Under the pieces are notes generated by a model, which had not been told where the DNA came from, did not search any database, and was given only the letters and a program-made list of their open reading frames with translations. 19,973 nucleotides of DNA from an uncultured Bacteroides sp. Lineage in GTDB: Bacteria; Bacteroidota; Bacteroidia; Bacteroidales; Bacteroidaceae. Positions 8,749-15,894 of this stretch are shown piece after piece. How positions within the stretch are numbered: the stretch's first letter is position 1; the number at the start of each line of letters is the position of its first letter. Both the position numbers and the translations under genes were made by a program. The stretch spans positions 1 through 19,973 of the forward strand of contig USPQ01000047.1 in assembly GCA_900556625.1 (NCBI GenBank), given 5' to 3'.

Positions 8749-8753
8749 AGGAG
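8749..8753 (+). promoter_or_regulatory. Ribosome-binding site that fixes the uvrA start
   Basis: AGGAG, preceded by an A run, lies 6 nt before the ATG at 8760. It is one of the few clear Shine-Dalgarno sites in this window. It excludes the in-frame TTG at 8730, which falls within the -7 element. Confidence 0.75.
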
Positions 8754-8759
8754 TATTTT

Positions 8760-11531
8760 ATGTCAGAAAACAACTATATTTCGATCAAAGGTGCACGAGT
8801 CAACAACCTTAAAAACATCGATGTAGATATACCCCGCAACAAACTTGTTGTAATCACCGGATTATCGGGTTCCGGTAAATCTTCCCTCGCTTTTGACACT
8901 CTCTATGCAGAGGGGCAACGCCGCTATGTGGAAAGTCTGAGCAGCTATGCCCGTCAGTTCTTGGGACGAATGAGCAAACCGGAATGCGACTTTATCAAAG
9001 GCATCCCACCCGCCATTGCCATCGAACAGAAAGTGAACAGCCGCAACCCACGCTCTACGGTAGGTACTTCGACCGAGATTTACGAATATCTTCGTTTGCT
9101 CTATTCACGCGTAGGAAAGACATTCAGTCCCATTAGCGGACAAGAGGTGAAGAAACATTCGACAGAAGATATCGTCAACTGTATGCTTACGTATCCGGAA
9201 GGGACGAGATACACCGTATTGACACCCATCCGTCTGCGTGAGGACCGCACCTTGCAACAACAATTGGAAATAGACCTGAAACAGGGATTCAACCGTATCG
9301 AAGTGAACGGTGAGATGAAACGTATAGATGAATATACCCCTGTGGCAGGTGACGAAGTTTATCTGCTGGTAGACCGCATGACAGTAGGCAATAGCAAAGA
9401 CTCCATCAGCCGACTGACAGACTCTGCCGAAACAGCGATGTACGAAGGCGACGGAACTTGTCTGCTACGTTTTTATCCGGCAGACGGAACTACGAAACTA
9501 CATACTTTCAGTACTAAATTCGAAGCAGACGGCATCACTTTTGAAGAGCCGAACGACCAAATGTTCTCATTCAACTCTCCTATCGGCGCTTGCCCCACCT
9601 GCGAAGGATTCGGAAAAGTCATCGGCATTGACGAGCATTTGGTCGTGCCTGATCGCTCTTTATCAGTTTATGAGGGAGCTATCGTATGCTGGCGCGGTGA
9701 GAAAATGGGCGAATGGAAAGAAGAACTGATTCATAATGCAGATAAGTTTGATTTTCCGATTTTCACACCTTATTATGAGTTGACGGACGAGCAACGCCGG
9801 ATACTCTGGGAAGGTAACCAATACTTTCATGGCATTAATGATTTCTTCAAAATGCTGGAAGAAAACCAGTACAAAATACAATATCGGGTAATGCTTGCAC
9901 GTTATCGCGGCAAGACGCTCTGTCCGCAATGTCACGGCACACGCCTGAAGCCCGAAGCCGGTTATGTACGGGTAGGCGGAAAGAACATTTCCGAATTGGT
10001 GGATTTGCCCATCACTGAACTCAAGCAATTCTTTGATAACTTAAAACTTAGCGAGCACGACAGCAATGTGGCACGACGAATCCTTGTCGAAATCAACAGC
10101 CGCATCCGTTTTCTTATTGACGTAGGGTTGGGATATCTTACCTTGAATCGTCTCAGCAACTCTTTATCGGGAGGAGAAAGCCAGCGCATCAACCTGGCAA
10201 CTTCATTGGGCAGCAGTCTGGTAGGCAGCCTTTATATCCTCGACGAGCCAAGTATAGGATTACACAGTCGTGACACCGACCGTTTGATTTATGTACTGCG
10301 CCAGCTACAACAGTTAGGCAATACGGTAGTGGTCGTCGAACATGATGAAGAAATCATCCGTACCGCAGACTACATTATCGACATCGGTCCTAATGCCGGG
10401 CGTTTGGGGGGCGAAGTCGTTTATCAAGGGGATATGAAAGACCTAAAGAAAAGAAGCAACAGCCACACGGTACGCTACCTCTTGGGAGAAGAAGAAATCC
10501 CAGTCCCCGCACACCGCCGTCCGTGGAATAACTACATCGAGTTGAAAGGAGCACGCGAGAATAACCTGAAAGGTGTAAACGTACGTTTCCCGCTCAATGT
10601 GATGACGGTAGTCACCGGAGTTTCCGGTTCCGGTAAGAGTACGCTCGTCCGGGATATTTTCTATCGGGCACTGAAACGTGAATTAGATGAATGCAGTGAC
10701 CGTCCGGGAGAGTTCTCATCTATCGGGGGCAGTTTGCGCGACCTGCGGAATGTAGAGTTTGTAGATCAGAATCCGATCGGCAAATCCTCCCGTTCCAACC
10801 CCGTGACTTATATCAAGGCTTACGATGAAATCCGCAAGCTCTGGGCCGAGCAGCCGCTAGCCAAACAAATGGGCTACACAGCCGGATTCTTCAGTTTCAA
10901 TAGTGAGGGGGGCCGTTGCGAAGAGTGCAAGGGGGATGGAACCATCACTGTGGAAATGCAATTTATGGCAGACTTAGTGTTGGAATGCGAATCCTGTCAC
11001 GGAAAACGTTTCAAGTCCGACACGCTGGAAGTGAAGTTCCATGATAAAAGTATCTATGATGTATTGGAGATGACCGTGAACCAAGCTATTGAGTTTTTCA
11101 ACGAACACGGACAGAAGAAAATAGTAAAGAAGTTGCTTCCATTACAGGATGTCGGATTGGGATATATCAAATTGGGACAGTCCTCATCCACTCTTTCCGG
11201 CGGTGAGAACCAACGCGTGAAACTGGCTTTCTATCTAAGCCAGGAAAAAGCGGACCCTACCCTGTTTATCTTTGACGAACCGACTACAGGCCTACATTTC
11301 CATGATATCCGGAAACTATTGGACGCCTTTGACGCACTGATTCGTCGCGGACATAGTATTGTAATCATCGAACACAACATGGATGTCATCAAATGTGCTG
11401 ATTATGTAATTGATCTCGGCCCTGAGGGCGGTGATAAGGGAGGAAATATCGTAGCAGTAGGGACTCCCGAAGAGGTAGCCGCTTGTGGAGCCAGCTATAC
11501 GGGACAGTTCTTGAAAGAAAAGCTCAGTTAA
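8760..11531 (+). CDS. uvrA: UvrABC excinuclease subunit A
   Basis: A 923-aa UvrA, the damage-recognition ATPase of nucleotide excision repair, which dimerises and loads UvrB on damaged DNA. Both ABC ATPase halves are intact. Half one has Walker A GLSGSGKS (34-41), a zinc module starting CPTCEGFG, the CPQCHG cysteine pair, and the signature LSGGESQR with LYILDEPSIGLH. Half two has Walker A GVSGSGKS (620-627), the zinc finger CEEC (720-723) with CESCHG, then LSGGENQR and LFIFDEPTTGLH. Length fits the family (about 920-950). The start at 8760 is chosen by the strong AGGAG site. Bacteroides genomes often carry more than one uvrA, so this may not be the only copy. It is a single gene, divergent from the GHL10 gene. 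Confidence 0.97.
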   Translation: MSENNYISIKGARVNNLKNIDVDIPRNKLVVITGLSGSGKSSLAFDTLYAEGQRRYVESLSSYARQFLGRMSKPECDFIKGIPPAIAIEQKVNSRNPRSTVGTSTEIYEYLRLLYSRVGKTFSPISGQEVKKHSTEDIVNCMLTYPEGTRYTVLTPIRLREDRTLQQQLEIDLKQGFNRIEVNGEMKRIDEYTPVAGDEVYLLVDRMTVGNSKDSISRLTDSAETAMYEGDGTCLLRFYPADGTTKLHTFSTKFEADGITFEEPNDQMFSFNSPIGACPTCEGFGKVIGIDEHLVVPDRSLSVYEGAIVCWRGEKMGEWKEELIHNADKFDFPIFTPYYELTDEQRRILWEGNQYFHGINDFFKMLEENQYKIQYRVMLARYRGKTLCPQCHGTRLKPEAGYVRVGGKNISELVDLPITELKQFFDNLKLSEHDSNVARRILVEINSRIRFLIDVGLGYLTLNRLSNSLSGGESQRINLATSLGSSLVGSLYILDEPSIGLHSRDTDRLIYVLRQLQQLGNTVVVVEHDEEIIRTADYIIDIGPNAGRLGGEVVYQGDMKDLKKRSNSHTVRYLLGEEEIPVPAHRRPWNNYIELKGARENNLKGVNVRFPLNVMTVVTGVSGSGKSTLVRDIFYRALKRELDECSDRPGEFSSIGGSLRDLRNVEFVDQNPIGKSSRSNPVTYIKAYDEIRKLWAEQPLAKQMGYTAGFFSFNSEGGRCEECKGDGTITVEMQFMADLVLECESCHGKRFKSDTLEVKFHDKSIYDVLEMTVNQAIEFFNEHGQKKIVKKLLPLQDVGLGYIKLGQSSSTLSGGENQRVKLAFYLSQEKADPTLFIFDEPTTGLHFHDIRKLLDAFDALIRRGHSIVIIEHNMDVIKCADYVIDLGPEGGDKGGNIVAVGTPEEVAACGASYTGQFLKEKLS

Positions 11532-11558
11532 CGAATCCGGTCTCCTCTACAATAAATT

Positions 11559-11639
11559 AAAAAAAAGATTTGCTGTCACCTGTCACAGATTATCACTTAA
11601 TAATCTGATTATTAAATGATAATGACGTGACGACAGCAA
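11559..11639 (-). terminator. Large hairpin with T8 tract, oriented as a minus-strand terminator
   Basis: A 33-bp palindrome at 11590-11622 has 16-nt arms with one mismatch around a single central base. It is extended by GTCAC/GTGAC (11582-11586, 11627-11631) and TTGCTGTC/GACAGCAA (11570-11577, 11632-11639). Read on the minus strand the hairpin is followed after 3 nt by ATCTTTTTTTT (T run 11566 down to 11559). That suits termination of the minus-strand cstA operon, although it lies about 500 bp past the last gene. On the plus strand no T run follows, so for uvrA it could only act as a stabilising 3' structure. Confidence 0.5.
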
Positions 11640-11650
11640 GTGACAACACT

Positions 11651-11672
11651 GTGACGGCAATCATACCGTCAC
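11651..11672. repeat. GTGACGG/CCGTCAC inverted repeat
   Basis: Seven-base perfect arms at 11651-11657 and 11666-11672 flank 8 nt. GTCAC or GTGAC pentamers recur at 11575, 11582, 11627, 11640, 11651 and 11668, so the motif is shared with the neighbouring large hairpin. No T run follows on either strand. Confidence 0.6.
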
Positions 11673-11722
11673 GCAGAGATACAATACCCACACACTTTAT
11701 GCTTTACACCACAATGCTTTAC

Positions 11723-11885
11723 AGTTTCCAACAGCGGGAACTAGTGTTTCGACCGTTGGAACTTTAGTTTCAACGGCTTGAAACTTTAGTTTCCCTTGCT
11801 TGAAACCAGAGTTTCTTCGGCTTGAAACTAAAGTTTCTACTGCCTGAAACTAATTGTATTCCAGTTTGAAACCAATAGTGAAACT
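11723..11885. repeat. 22-bp-period array of GAAACTnnAGTTTC palindromes
   Basis: Seven 14-bp units start at 11737, 11758, 11780, 11802, 11824, 11846 and 11868; after a first step of 21 bp every step is exactly 22. Units 11780, 11802 and 11824 have intact GAAAC/GTTTC ends (GAAACTTTAGTTTC, GAAACCAGAGTTTC, GAAACTAAAGTTTC). The two left units begin GGAAC and the two right ones decay. A half unit AGTTTC precedes (11723) and GAAACT ends the array (11880-11885). The 8-nt gaps share an nnCnGCTT tendency. The array is not translated by any gene and lies between convergent genes. As RNA, neighbouring AGUUUC/GAAACU arms could pair around the 8-nt gaps. Confidence 0.85.
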
Positions 11886-12146
11886 ATGCTTTATGGAAGC
11901 AGTATGATAGTAAAAAGTTACTCTCATGCCTACCCTCATACTCGCTATCATGGTTGAAACACCGATGAATAAAGGGATACAGACTATTTATGACAGTATG
12001 ACAGTAAAACTGCACAAAACTTTTTTTTGTGTGAGATGAATGCGGATAGTTAAGTAGTCAGATATCAACGGTCAACCTATCACCGTTCAGAAACACCGAT
12101 GGGCAATTGGATTCACACATACGATGATAGGTGACGAAGATTATCT

Positions 12147-12632
12147 TTAAAAGTAGAATCCGAATCCTACCTTAATGCCGAAACGTGAGTTGTCGGAGTC
12201 ATCAAAACGCCATTTGTAATAAACGGCAGGTTCGATAGTCACCGTCCGGGAAAGGAAATAAGCATATCCGGCTTCAATACCTACCCCCCAATCGTTATTA
12301 TGCTCACCACCTTCCAGACGGATACGTTCCCAATCAAGACCACCACCGATATAAATGCCTGTAGTATTGAAATAACAACGAACTCCGGTACCAAGAGTAT
12401 ACGTATCTTTAGGCTGCGACCAGTCTGCTCCCGCATTGACCATCAGCGCAAAGCCATCCGCCAAGAATGTACCGACCTGTGCTCCCAAGCCAAACTTCGC
12501 ATCGTCATTCTTGCTATACGAAAAGTCCAATCCTGTGACGGAAGGATTAAGAATCATAGTACCTTTTTCAAATTGAGCCTGTGCAGTAAACGAGACTGCC
12601 AATAGGCAAAAAGCTAAAGCTAATTTCTTCAT
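12147..12632 (-). CDS. Small outer-membrane beta-barrel protein
   Basis: A 161-aa exported protein. The signal peptide MKKLALAFCLLAVSFTAQA is cut near AQA/Q (residue 20). The mature part alternates polar and hydrophobic residues with many Gly and aromatic residues (GLGAQVGTFLADGF, IYIGGGLDWERI, GVGIEAGYAYF, EPAVYYKWRF) and ends in GFGFYF with a terminal Phe, the usual C-terminal signal of outer-membrane barrels. The size suggests eight strands, like OmpX/OmpW-type porin-like proteins. The start is placed at MKKLA because a longer reading (12734) adds 34 non-signal residues overlapping the neighbouring gene. Only 4 nt separate this ATG from the stop of the 76-aa gene before it, so it is the last gene of the cstA operon. 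It has no known function. Confidence 0.88.
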   Translation of the reverse strand: MKKLALAFCLLAVSFTAQAQFEKGTMILNPSVTGLDFSYSKNDDAKFGLGAQVGTFLADGFALMVNAGADWSQPKDTYTLGTGVRCYFNTTGIYIGGGLDWERIRLEGGEHNNDWGVGIEAGYAYFLSRTVTIEPAVYYKWRFDDSDNSRFGIKVGFGFYF

Positions 12633-12636
12633 AAAC

Positions 12637-12867
12637 TTACTTTTTAAAGTGAATAGATTGTTCGTCTTTTTTGCGGCGTTCACGCATTTGCTCCTTTTTA
12701 CGAAGCACCAGCCAAAGGAGAAAGACAATGACATAAGAACCTGCCACTGTCAGGATTTTCTCTGTCTGGCTGACTTCCGTATTACGTGGCAACAAATAAG
12801 CCGCAGTTACTGATACATAAATAAGGAATGCTAACGCAACTCCTGTTGATCTCTTTATTTTCCTCAT
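12637..12867 (-). CDS. Small two-helix membrane protein next to CstA
   Basis: A 76-aa protein with two predicted membrane helices (about residues 8-26 and 38-56) and a very basic tail (RKKEQMRERRKKDEQ). Its ATG overlaps the cstA stop by 4 bp (12864-12867) and its stop lies 4 nt before the outer-membrane gene start. That packing supports a real gene translated with its neighbours. In E. coli, cstA and btsT are followed by the small soluble proteins YbdD/YjiX; this one is not similar to those by eye, being a membrane protein, but occupies the same operon slot. I do not recognise the family. A subunit or stability factor for CstA is inference. Confidence 0.8.
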   Translation of the reverse strand: MRKIKRSTGVALAFLIYVSVTAAYLLPRNTEVSQTEKILTVAGSYVIVFLLWLVLRKKEQMRERRKKDEQSIHFKK

Positions 12868-14294
12868 TCTGATAATTTTCTTGTTTTCTGTTTACCCAAC
12901 CAAGCATAGAACCATACAGCCGCAATCACTACACACGCTATGCCGACGCTGTAAGAAACCACAGGTGAAAGTCCTAACCCTTCGGGAGCAATACATATAT
13001 AAGTAGAACATACACTTGTCATAAACAGTGCTGGTATCAAAGTGATGATGTAAGGTTTCTTGGACACAGCCAGAAATACCGTTATAGCCCACAAAGTGAA
13101 CACAGCCAATGTCTGGTTAGCCCAAGCAAAATAACGCCATATCATATTAAACCCGTTGGCATCACGCAAACTGTACAGGAGCAGGCCGATAGCTACCACA
13201 AACATAGGGATACAAATGTATAAACGGCGACGCATACTTTTTTGTTCCATTCCCAAGAAATCCGCCACAATCAGACGTGCCGAACGGAAAGCCGTATCTC
13301 CCGACGTAATCGGAGCTGCAATCACTCCCAGAATGGCAAGTATCCCTCCGATTGTTCCCAACCACTCCTTCGTGATGGCGTCTACAATAACAGAAGCATT
13401 ACTTTCTTCCATCCCATTCTTATGGAAAAAGTAAGTAGCCGCAGCAGCCCAGATAAGAGCAACGATACCTTCAGTAATCATCGCCCCATAGAACACCGGA
13501 CGACCGTGACGTTCCGAAGTCATACAACGCGCCATCAAAGGACTTTGAGTAGCATGAAAACCGGAAATCGCGCCACAAGCAATACTCACAAACATAATCG
13601 GGAAAATAGGGAGTTTGCTTGCTTCGGGATTTGTATTTTGCAAACCATCCCACAGCTCCGGTAAAACGGGATGATTGACATAAAGCATTACTAAAATTCC
13701 TACCGCCATAAACAGCAGTGCGACTGCGAACAGAGGATAAATTTTACCGATAATCTTATCTACCGGAAGCAAAGTCGCCAGAATATAGTAAGCAAACACA
13801 ACGACAATCCAAAACGTAGTATCCAAATGTTCCGGTGTAAGTTTCGCCAGCAGTCCGGCAGGACCGGCCACAAAAACCGCACCGACCAGAATCATCAAAA
13901 TAACGGTGAATCCTCTCATTACCTGCTTCGTAGTAATCCCTAAATAACGGCCTATGATTTCGGGCAAACTTTCACCACCATTGCGCAAAGAAAGCATTCC
14001 GGCAAAATAATCATGGACAGCACCCGCAAAGATACTCCCCAGCACAATCCACAAATAAGAAGAAGTTCCGAACTTCGCTCCCATGATTGCACCGAAAATT
14101 GGACCTAGTCCTGCAATATTAAGAAATTGAATCATGAAAATCTTCCAAGTGGGCAATGGAATATAGTCCACTCCATCAGCCTTAGTAAGTGCCGGTGTTT
14201 TACGGTCATCGGGACCAAAGACGCGTTCCATGAGGCGTCCGTACGTAAAATAGCCTACTATCAACGCAAGCAGGCATAGAGTAAATGTAATCAT
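12864..14294 (-). CDS. cstA: CstA-family transporter (short form)
   Basis: A 476-aa inner-membrane protein with many helices and CstA family segments: LNIAGLGPIFGAIMGAKFG, GAVHDYFAGMLSLRNGGESLPEIIGRYLG, ACGAISGFHATQSPLMARCM, and GDTAFRSARLIVADFLG. E. coli CstA (701 aa) and its paralogue BtsT are linked to carbon starvation, peptide use and pyruvate uptake; this shorter form keeps the conserved core and lacks much of the C-terminal part. It is the first gene of a three-gene unit with a small membrane protein and an outer-membrane barrel. It is transcribed away from the second GHL10 gene. Pyruvate or small peptides are the best substrate guesses from the family. Confidence 0.92.
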   Translation of the reverse strand: MITFTLCLLALIVGYFTYGRLMERVFGPDDRKTPALTKADGVDYIPLPTWKIFMIQFLNIAGLGPIFGAIMGAKFGTSSYLWIVLGSIFAGAVHDYFAGMLSLRNGGESLPEIIGRYLGITTKQVMRGFTVILMILVGAVFVAGPAGLLAKLTPEHLDTTFWIVVVFAYYILATLLPVDKIIGKIYPLFAVALLFMAVGILVMLYVNHPVLPELWDGLQNTNPEASKLPIFPIMFVSIACGAISGFHATQSPLMARCMTSERHGRPVFYGAMITEGIVALIWAAAATYFFHKNGMEESNASVIVDAITKEWLGTIGGILAILGVIAAPITSGDTAFRSARLIVADFLGMEQKSMRRRLYICIPMFVVAIGLLLYSLRDANGFNMIWRYFAWANQTLAVFTLWAITVFLAVSKKPYIITLIPALFMTSVCSTYICIAPEGLGLSPVVSYSVGIACVVIAAVWFYAWLGKQKTRKLSE

Positions 14295-14317
14295 AGTGTG
14301 TCGCTTTTTTAACTTGG

Positions 14318-14325
14318 CAAATGTA
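14318..14325 (-). promoter_or_regulatory. Candidate -7 element of the cstA operon
   Basis: On the minus strand this reads TACATTTG, matching TAnnTTTG, 23 bp before the cstA ATG. A TTG about 21 bp further upstream could serve as the -33 box. Confidence 0.5.
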
Positions 14326-14367
14326 ACATAATCTCATGAAACAGCCCAACAATACCGACACTTTTAC

Positions 14368-14375
14368 TAACTTTG
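14368..14375 (+). promoter_or_regulatory. Candidate -7 element of the second GHL10 gene
   Basis: TAACTTTG matches TAnnTTTG, 28 bp before the ATG at 14404. The -33 box is not evident. It diverges from the cstA -7 element 42 bp away. Confidence 0.5.
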
Positions 14376-14403
14376 CAGAGATTTAAAACAAAAAACAAAG
14401 GAT

Positions 14404-15855
14404 ATGCGCCTATTTATTTTCATTCTTTCACTTTTGTTTCCTTTCCTCCCGACAAGTGCGCAGCCCAAGCACGAAGTTCGTGCAGCATGGGTAACGGCTG
14501 TATACGGTTTGGACTGGCCTCGCACACGTGCAACGACTCCGCAGACAATCCGCAAACAGAAAGAAGAATTGACAGATATCCTTGATAAATTGAAAGCGGC
14601 TAATTTCAATACTGTTTTATTCCAAACCCGTACACGAGGAGACGTACTATATACTTCAGCAATCGAACCGTTCAATTCAATCCTGACCGGAAAGACAGGA
14701 GGAAATCCCGGCTATGATCCACTGGCTTTCGCCATTGAGGAATGTCATAAGCGGGGAATGGAATGTCATGCGTGGATGGTAACCGTTCCGCTGGGAAACA
14801 AGAAACATGTTACTTCACTCGGAAGTAGGTCCGTCACCAAGCGGATGAAAGAAATCTGCGTCCCTTACAAAAGTGAATATTTCCTTAATCCGGGACATCC
14901 GGCAACGAAAGAGTATTTGATGAAACTGGTACGCGAAGTCGTAAGCGGTTATGATGTGGACGGCGTACATTTCGACTATTTACGTTATCCAGAGAATGCA
15001 CCTTTTTTCCCGGATAAATATGATTTCCGCAAATATGGCAAAGGACGTACGCTCGACCAATGGCGCCGGGATAATATTTCCGAGATTGTACGTTATATAT
15101 ATAAAGGTGTAAAAGCAATAAAACCTTGGGTAAAAGTAAGTACCAGCCCCGTTGGCAAATATCGGGATACTTCTCGTTATCCTTCGCGTGGTTGGAATGC
15201 TTTCTTTACCGTTTACCAAGATCCGCAAGGATGGATGGGAGAAGGTGTTATGGATCAGATTTATCCGATGATGTATTTCCAGGGAAATAATTTTTATCCT
15301 TTTGCCCTCGATTGGCAGGAACAAAGTAACGGACGGCAGGTGATTCCGGGCTTGGGCATTTACTTCCTCCATCCCGATGAAGGGAAATGGACGCGTGACG
15401 AGATAGACCGCCAGATAAACTTTATCCGCAATCATAAGATGGCAGGCGAGGGACATTACCGGGTGAAATATCTTATGGAGAATACACAGGGTATCTATGA
15501 TGAGTTGGTCAAAAACTTTTATGCTTATCCTGCTTTACAGCCTCCCATGCCTTGGCTAGATAATGTTCCGCCTACGGCCCCGTCCGAATTGGCAGTAACC
15601 GATATTGACAATGGCTATACGGAATTAAAGTGGCAGGCTGCCACCGACAATGATGCACGCAATAAGCCAATGTATGTCATTTATGCATCGAATGATTTTC
15701 CGGTAGACATTAATCGACCGGAAAACATTGTTGCACAAGGTATTCGGGAGACAAGTTATATCTATGCTCCTATCCTACCCTGGAATGCAAAGAAACATTT
15801 TGCTGTTACGGCCATTGACCGTTACGGAAATGAAAGTAGAGCGGTGCAAAAGTAA
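14404..15855 (+). CDS. Secreted GHL10 (DUF187) glycoside hydrolase-like protein 2
   Basis: A 483-aa exported protein: signal peptide 1-19 (cut near TSA/Q), then a GHL10 barrel starting HEVRAAWVTAVYGLDWP (23-39), with FQTRTRGDVLY (73-83), YDPLAFAIEECHKRGMECHAWMV in the next strand-helix unit and the barrel motif VHFDYLRYP (188-196). From about residue 385 (VPPTAPSELAV) a fibronectin-III-like domain follows, ending VTAIDRYGNESRAVQK. It differs from the other GHL10 protein in this window at the motif after the Asp-Val-Asp strand (HFDYLRYP against HMDDYFYPYP), so the two belong to separate subfamilies rather than a recent duplication. Cleavage of peptidoglycan or other glycans is inferred from the family. 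A weak AAAGGA precedes the ATG. It converges on the ATP-grasp-like gene with 37 bp between stops. Confidence 0.92.
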   Translation: MRLFIFILSLLFPFLPTSAQPKHEVRAAWVTAVYGLDWPRTRATTPQTIRKQKEELTDILDKLKAANFNTVLFQTRTRGDVLYTSAIEPFNSILTGKTGGNPGYDPLAFAIEECHKRGMECHAWMVTVPLGNKKHVTSLGSRSVTKRMKEICVPYKSEYFLNPGHPATKEYLMKLVREVVSGYDVDGVHFDYLRYPENAPFFPDKYDFRKYGKGRTLDQWRRDNISEIVRYIYKGVKAIKPWVKVSTSPVGKYRDTSRYPSRGWNAFFTVYQDPQGWMGEGVMDQIYPMMYFQGNNFYPFALDWQEQSNGRQVIPGLGIYFLHPDEGKWTRDEIDRQINFIRNHKMAGEGHYRVKYLMENTQGIYDELVKNFYAYPALQPPMPWLDNVPPTAPSELAVTDIDNGYTELKWQAATDNDARNKPMYVIYASNDFPVDINRPENIVAQGIRETSYIYAPILPWNAKKHFAVTAIDRYGNESRAVQK

Positions 15856-15869
15856 AAGACTTTGTATAA

Positions 15870-15894
15870 GAAACGGAATAACGGCTACCGTTTC
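15870..15894. terminator. Possible shared hairpin between convergent genes
   Basis: Perfect 7-bp arms GAAACGG (15870-15876) and CCGTTTC (15888-15894) flank an 11-nt loop between the GHL10 stop and the stop of the convergent gene. No T run follows on either strand, so it is at best a weak two-way terminator. Confidence 0.35.

Larger units (their letters stand above)
11532..12146. other. 615-bp gene-free region with dense repeats
   Basis: No credible coding sequence or recognisable RNA gene lies here. From left to right it holds an A8 run and a large palindrome (11559-11639), a GTGACGG inverted repeat (11651-11672), a 22-bp-period dyad array (11723-11885), and a right part with scattered direct repeats. 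AGTATGAYAGTAAAA occurs at 11901-11915 and 11995-12009 (one difference). TGACAGTA is tandem at 11991-12006. GAAACACCGATG occurs at 11956-11967 and 12090-12101. A T8 run is at 12021-12028. Inverted pairs are ATGATAG/CTATCAT (11904-11910, 11945-11951), AACGGT/ACCGTT (12067-12072, 12082-12087) and ACCTATCA/TGATAGGT (12075-12082, 12125-12132). Confidence 0.8.

Noticed and set aside
8730..8759. N-terminal extension of uvrA starting at TTG 8730
   Set aside because: It lies in the -7 element and ahead of a strong AGGAG site that serves the ATG at 8760.
11723..11885. CRISPR array
   Set aside because: Repeats of 14 bp with 8-nt gaps are much shorter than CRISPR repeats and spacers, the units are degenerate, and no cas genes are near.
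12021..12028. T8 run as a plus-strand terminator for uvrA
   Set aside because: The only hairpin involves the T run itself (CACAAAA/TTTTGTG), and it is about 490 bp past uvrA.
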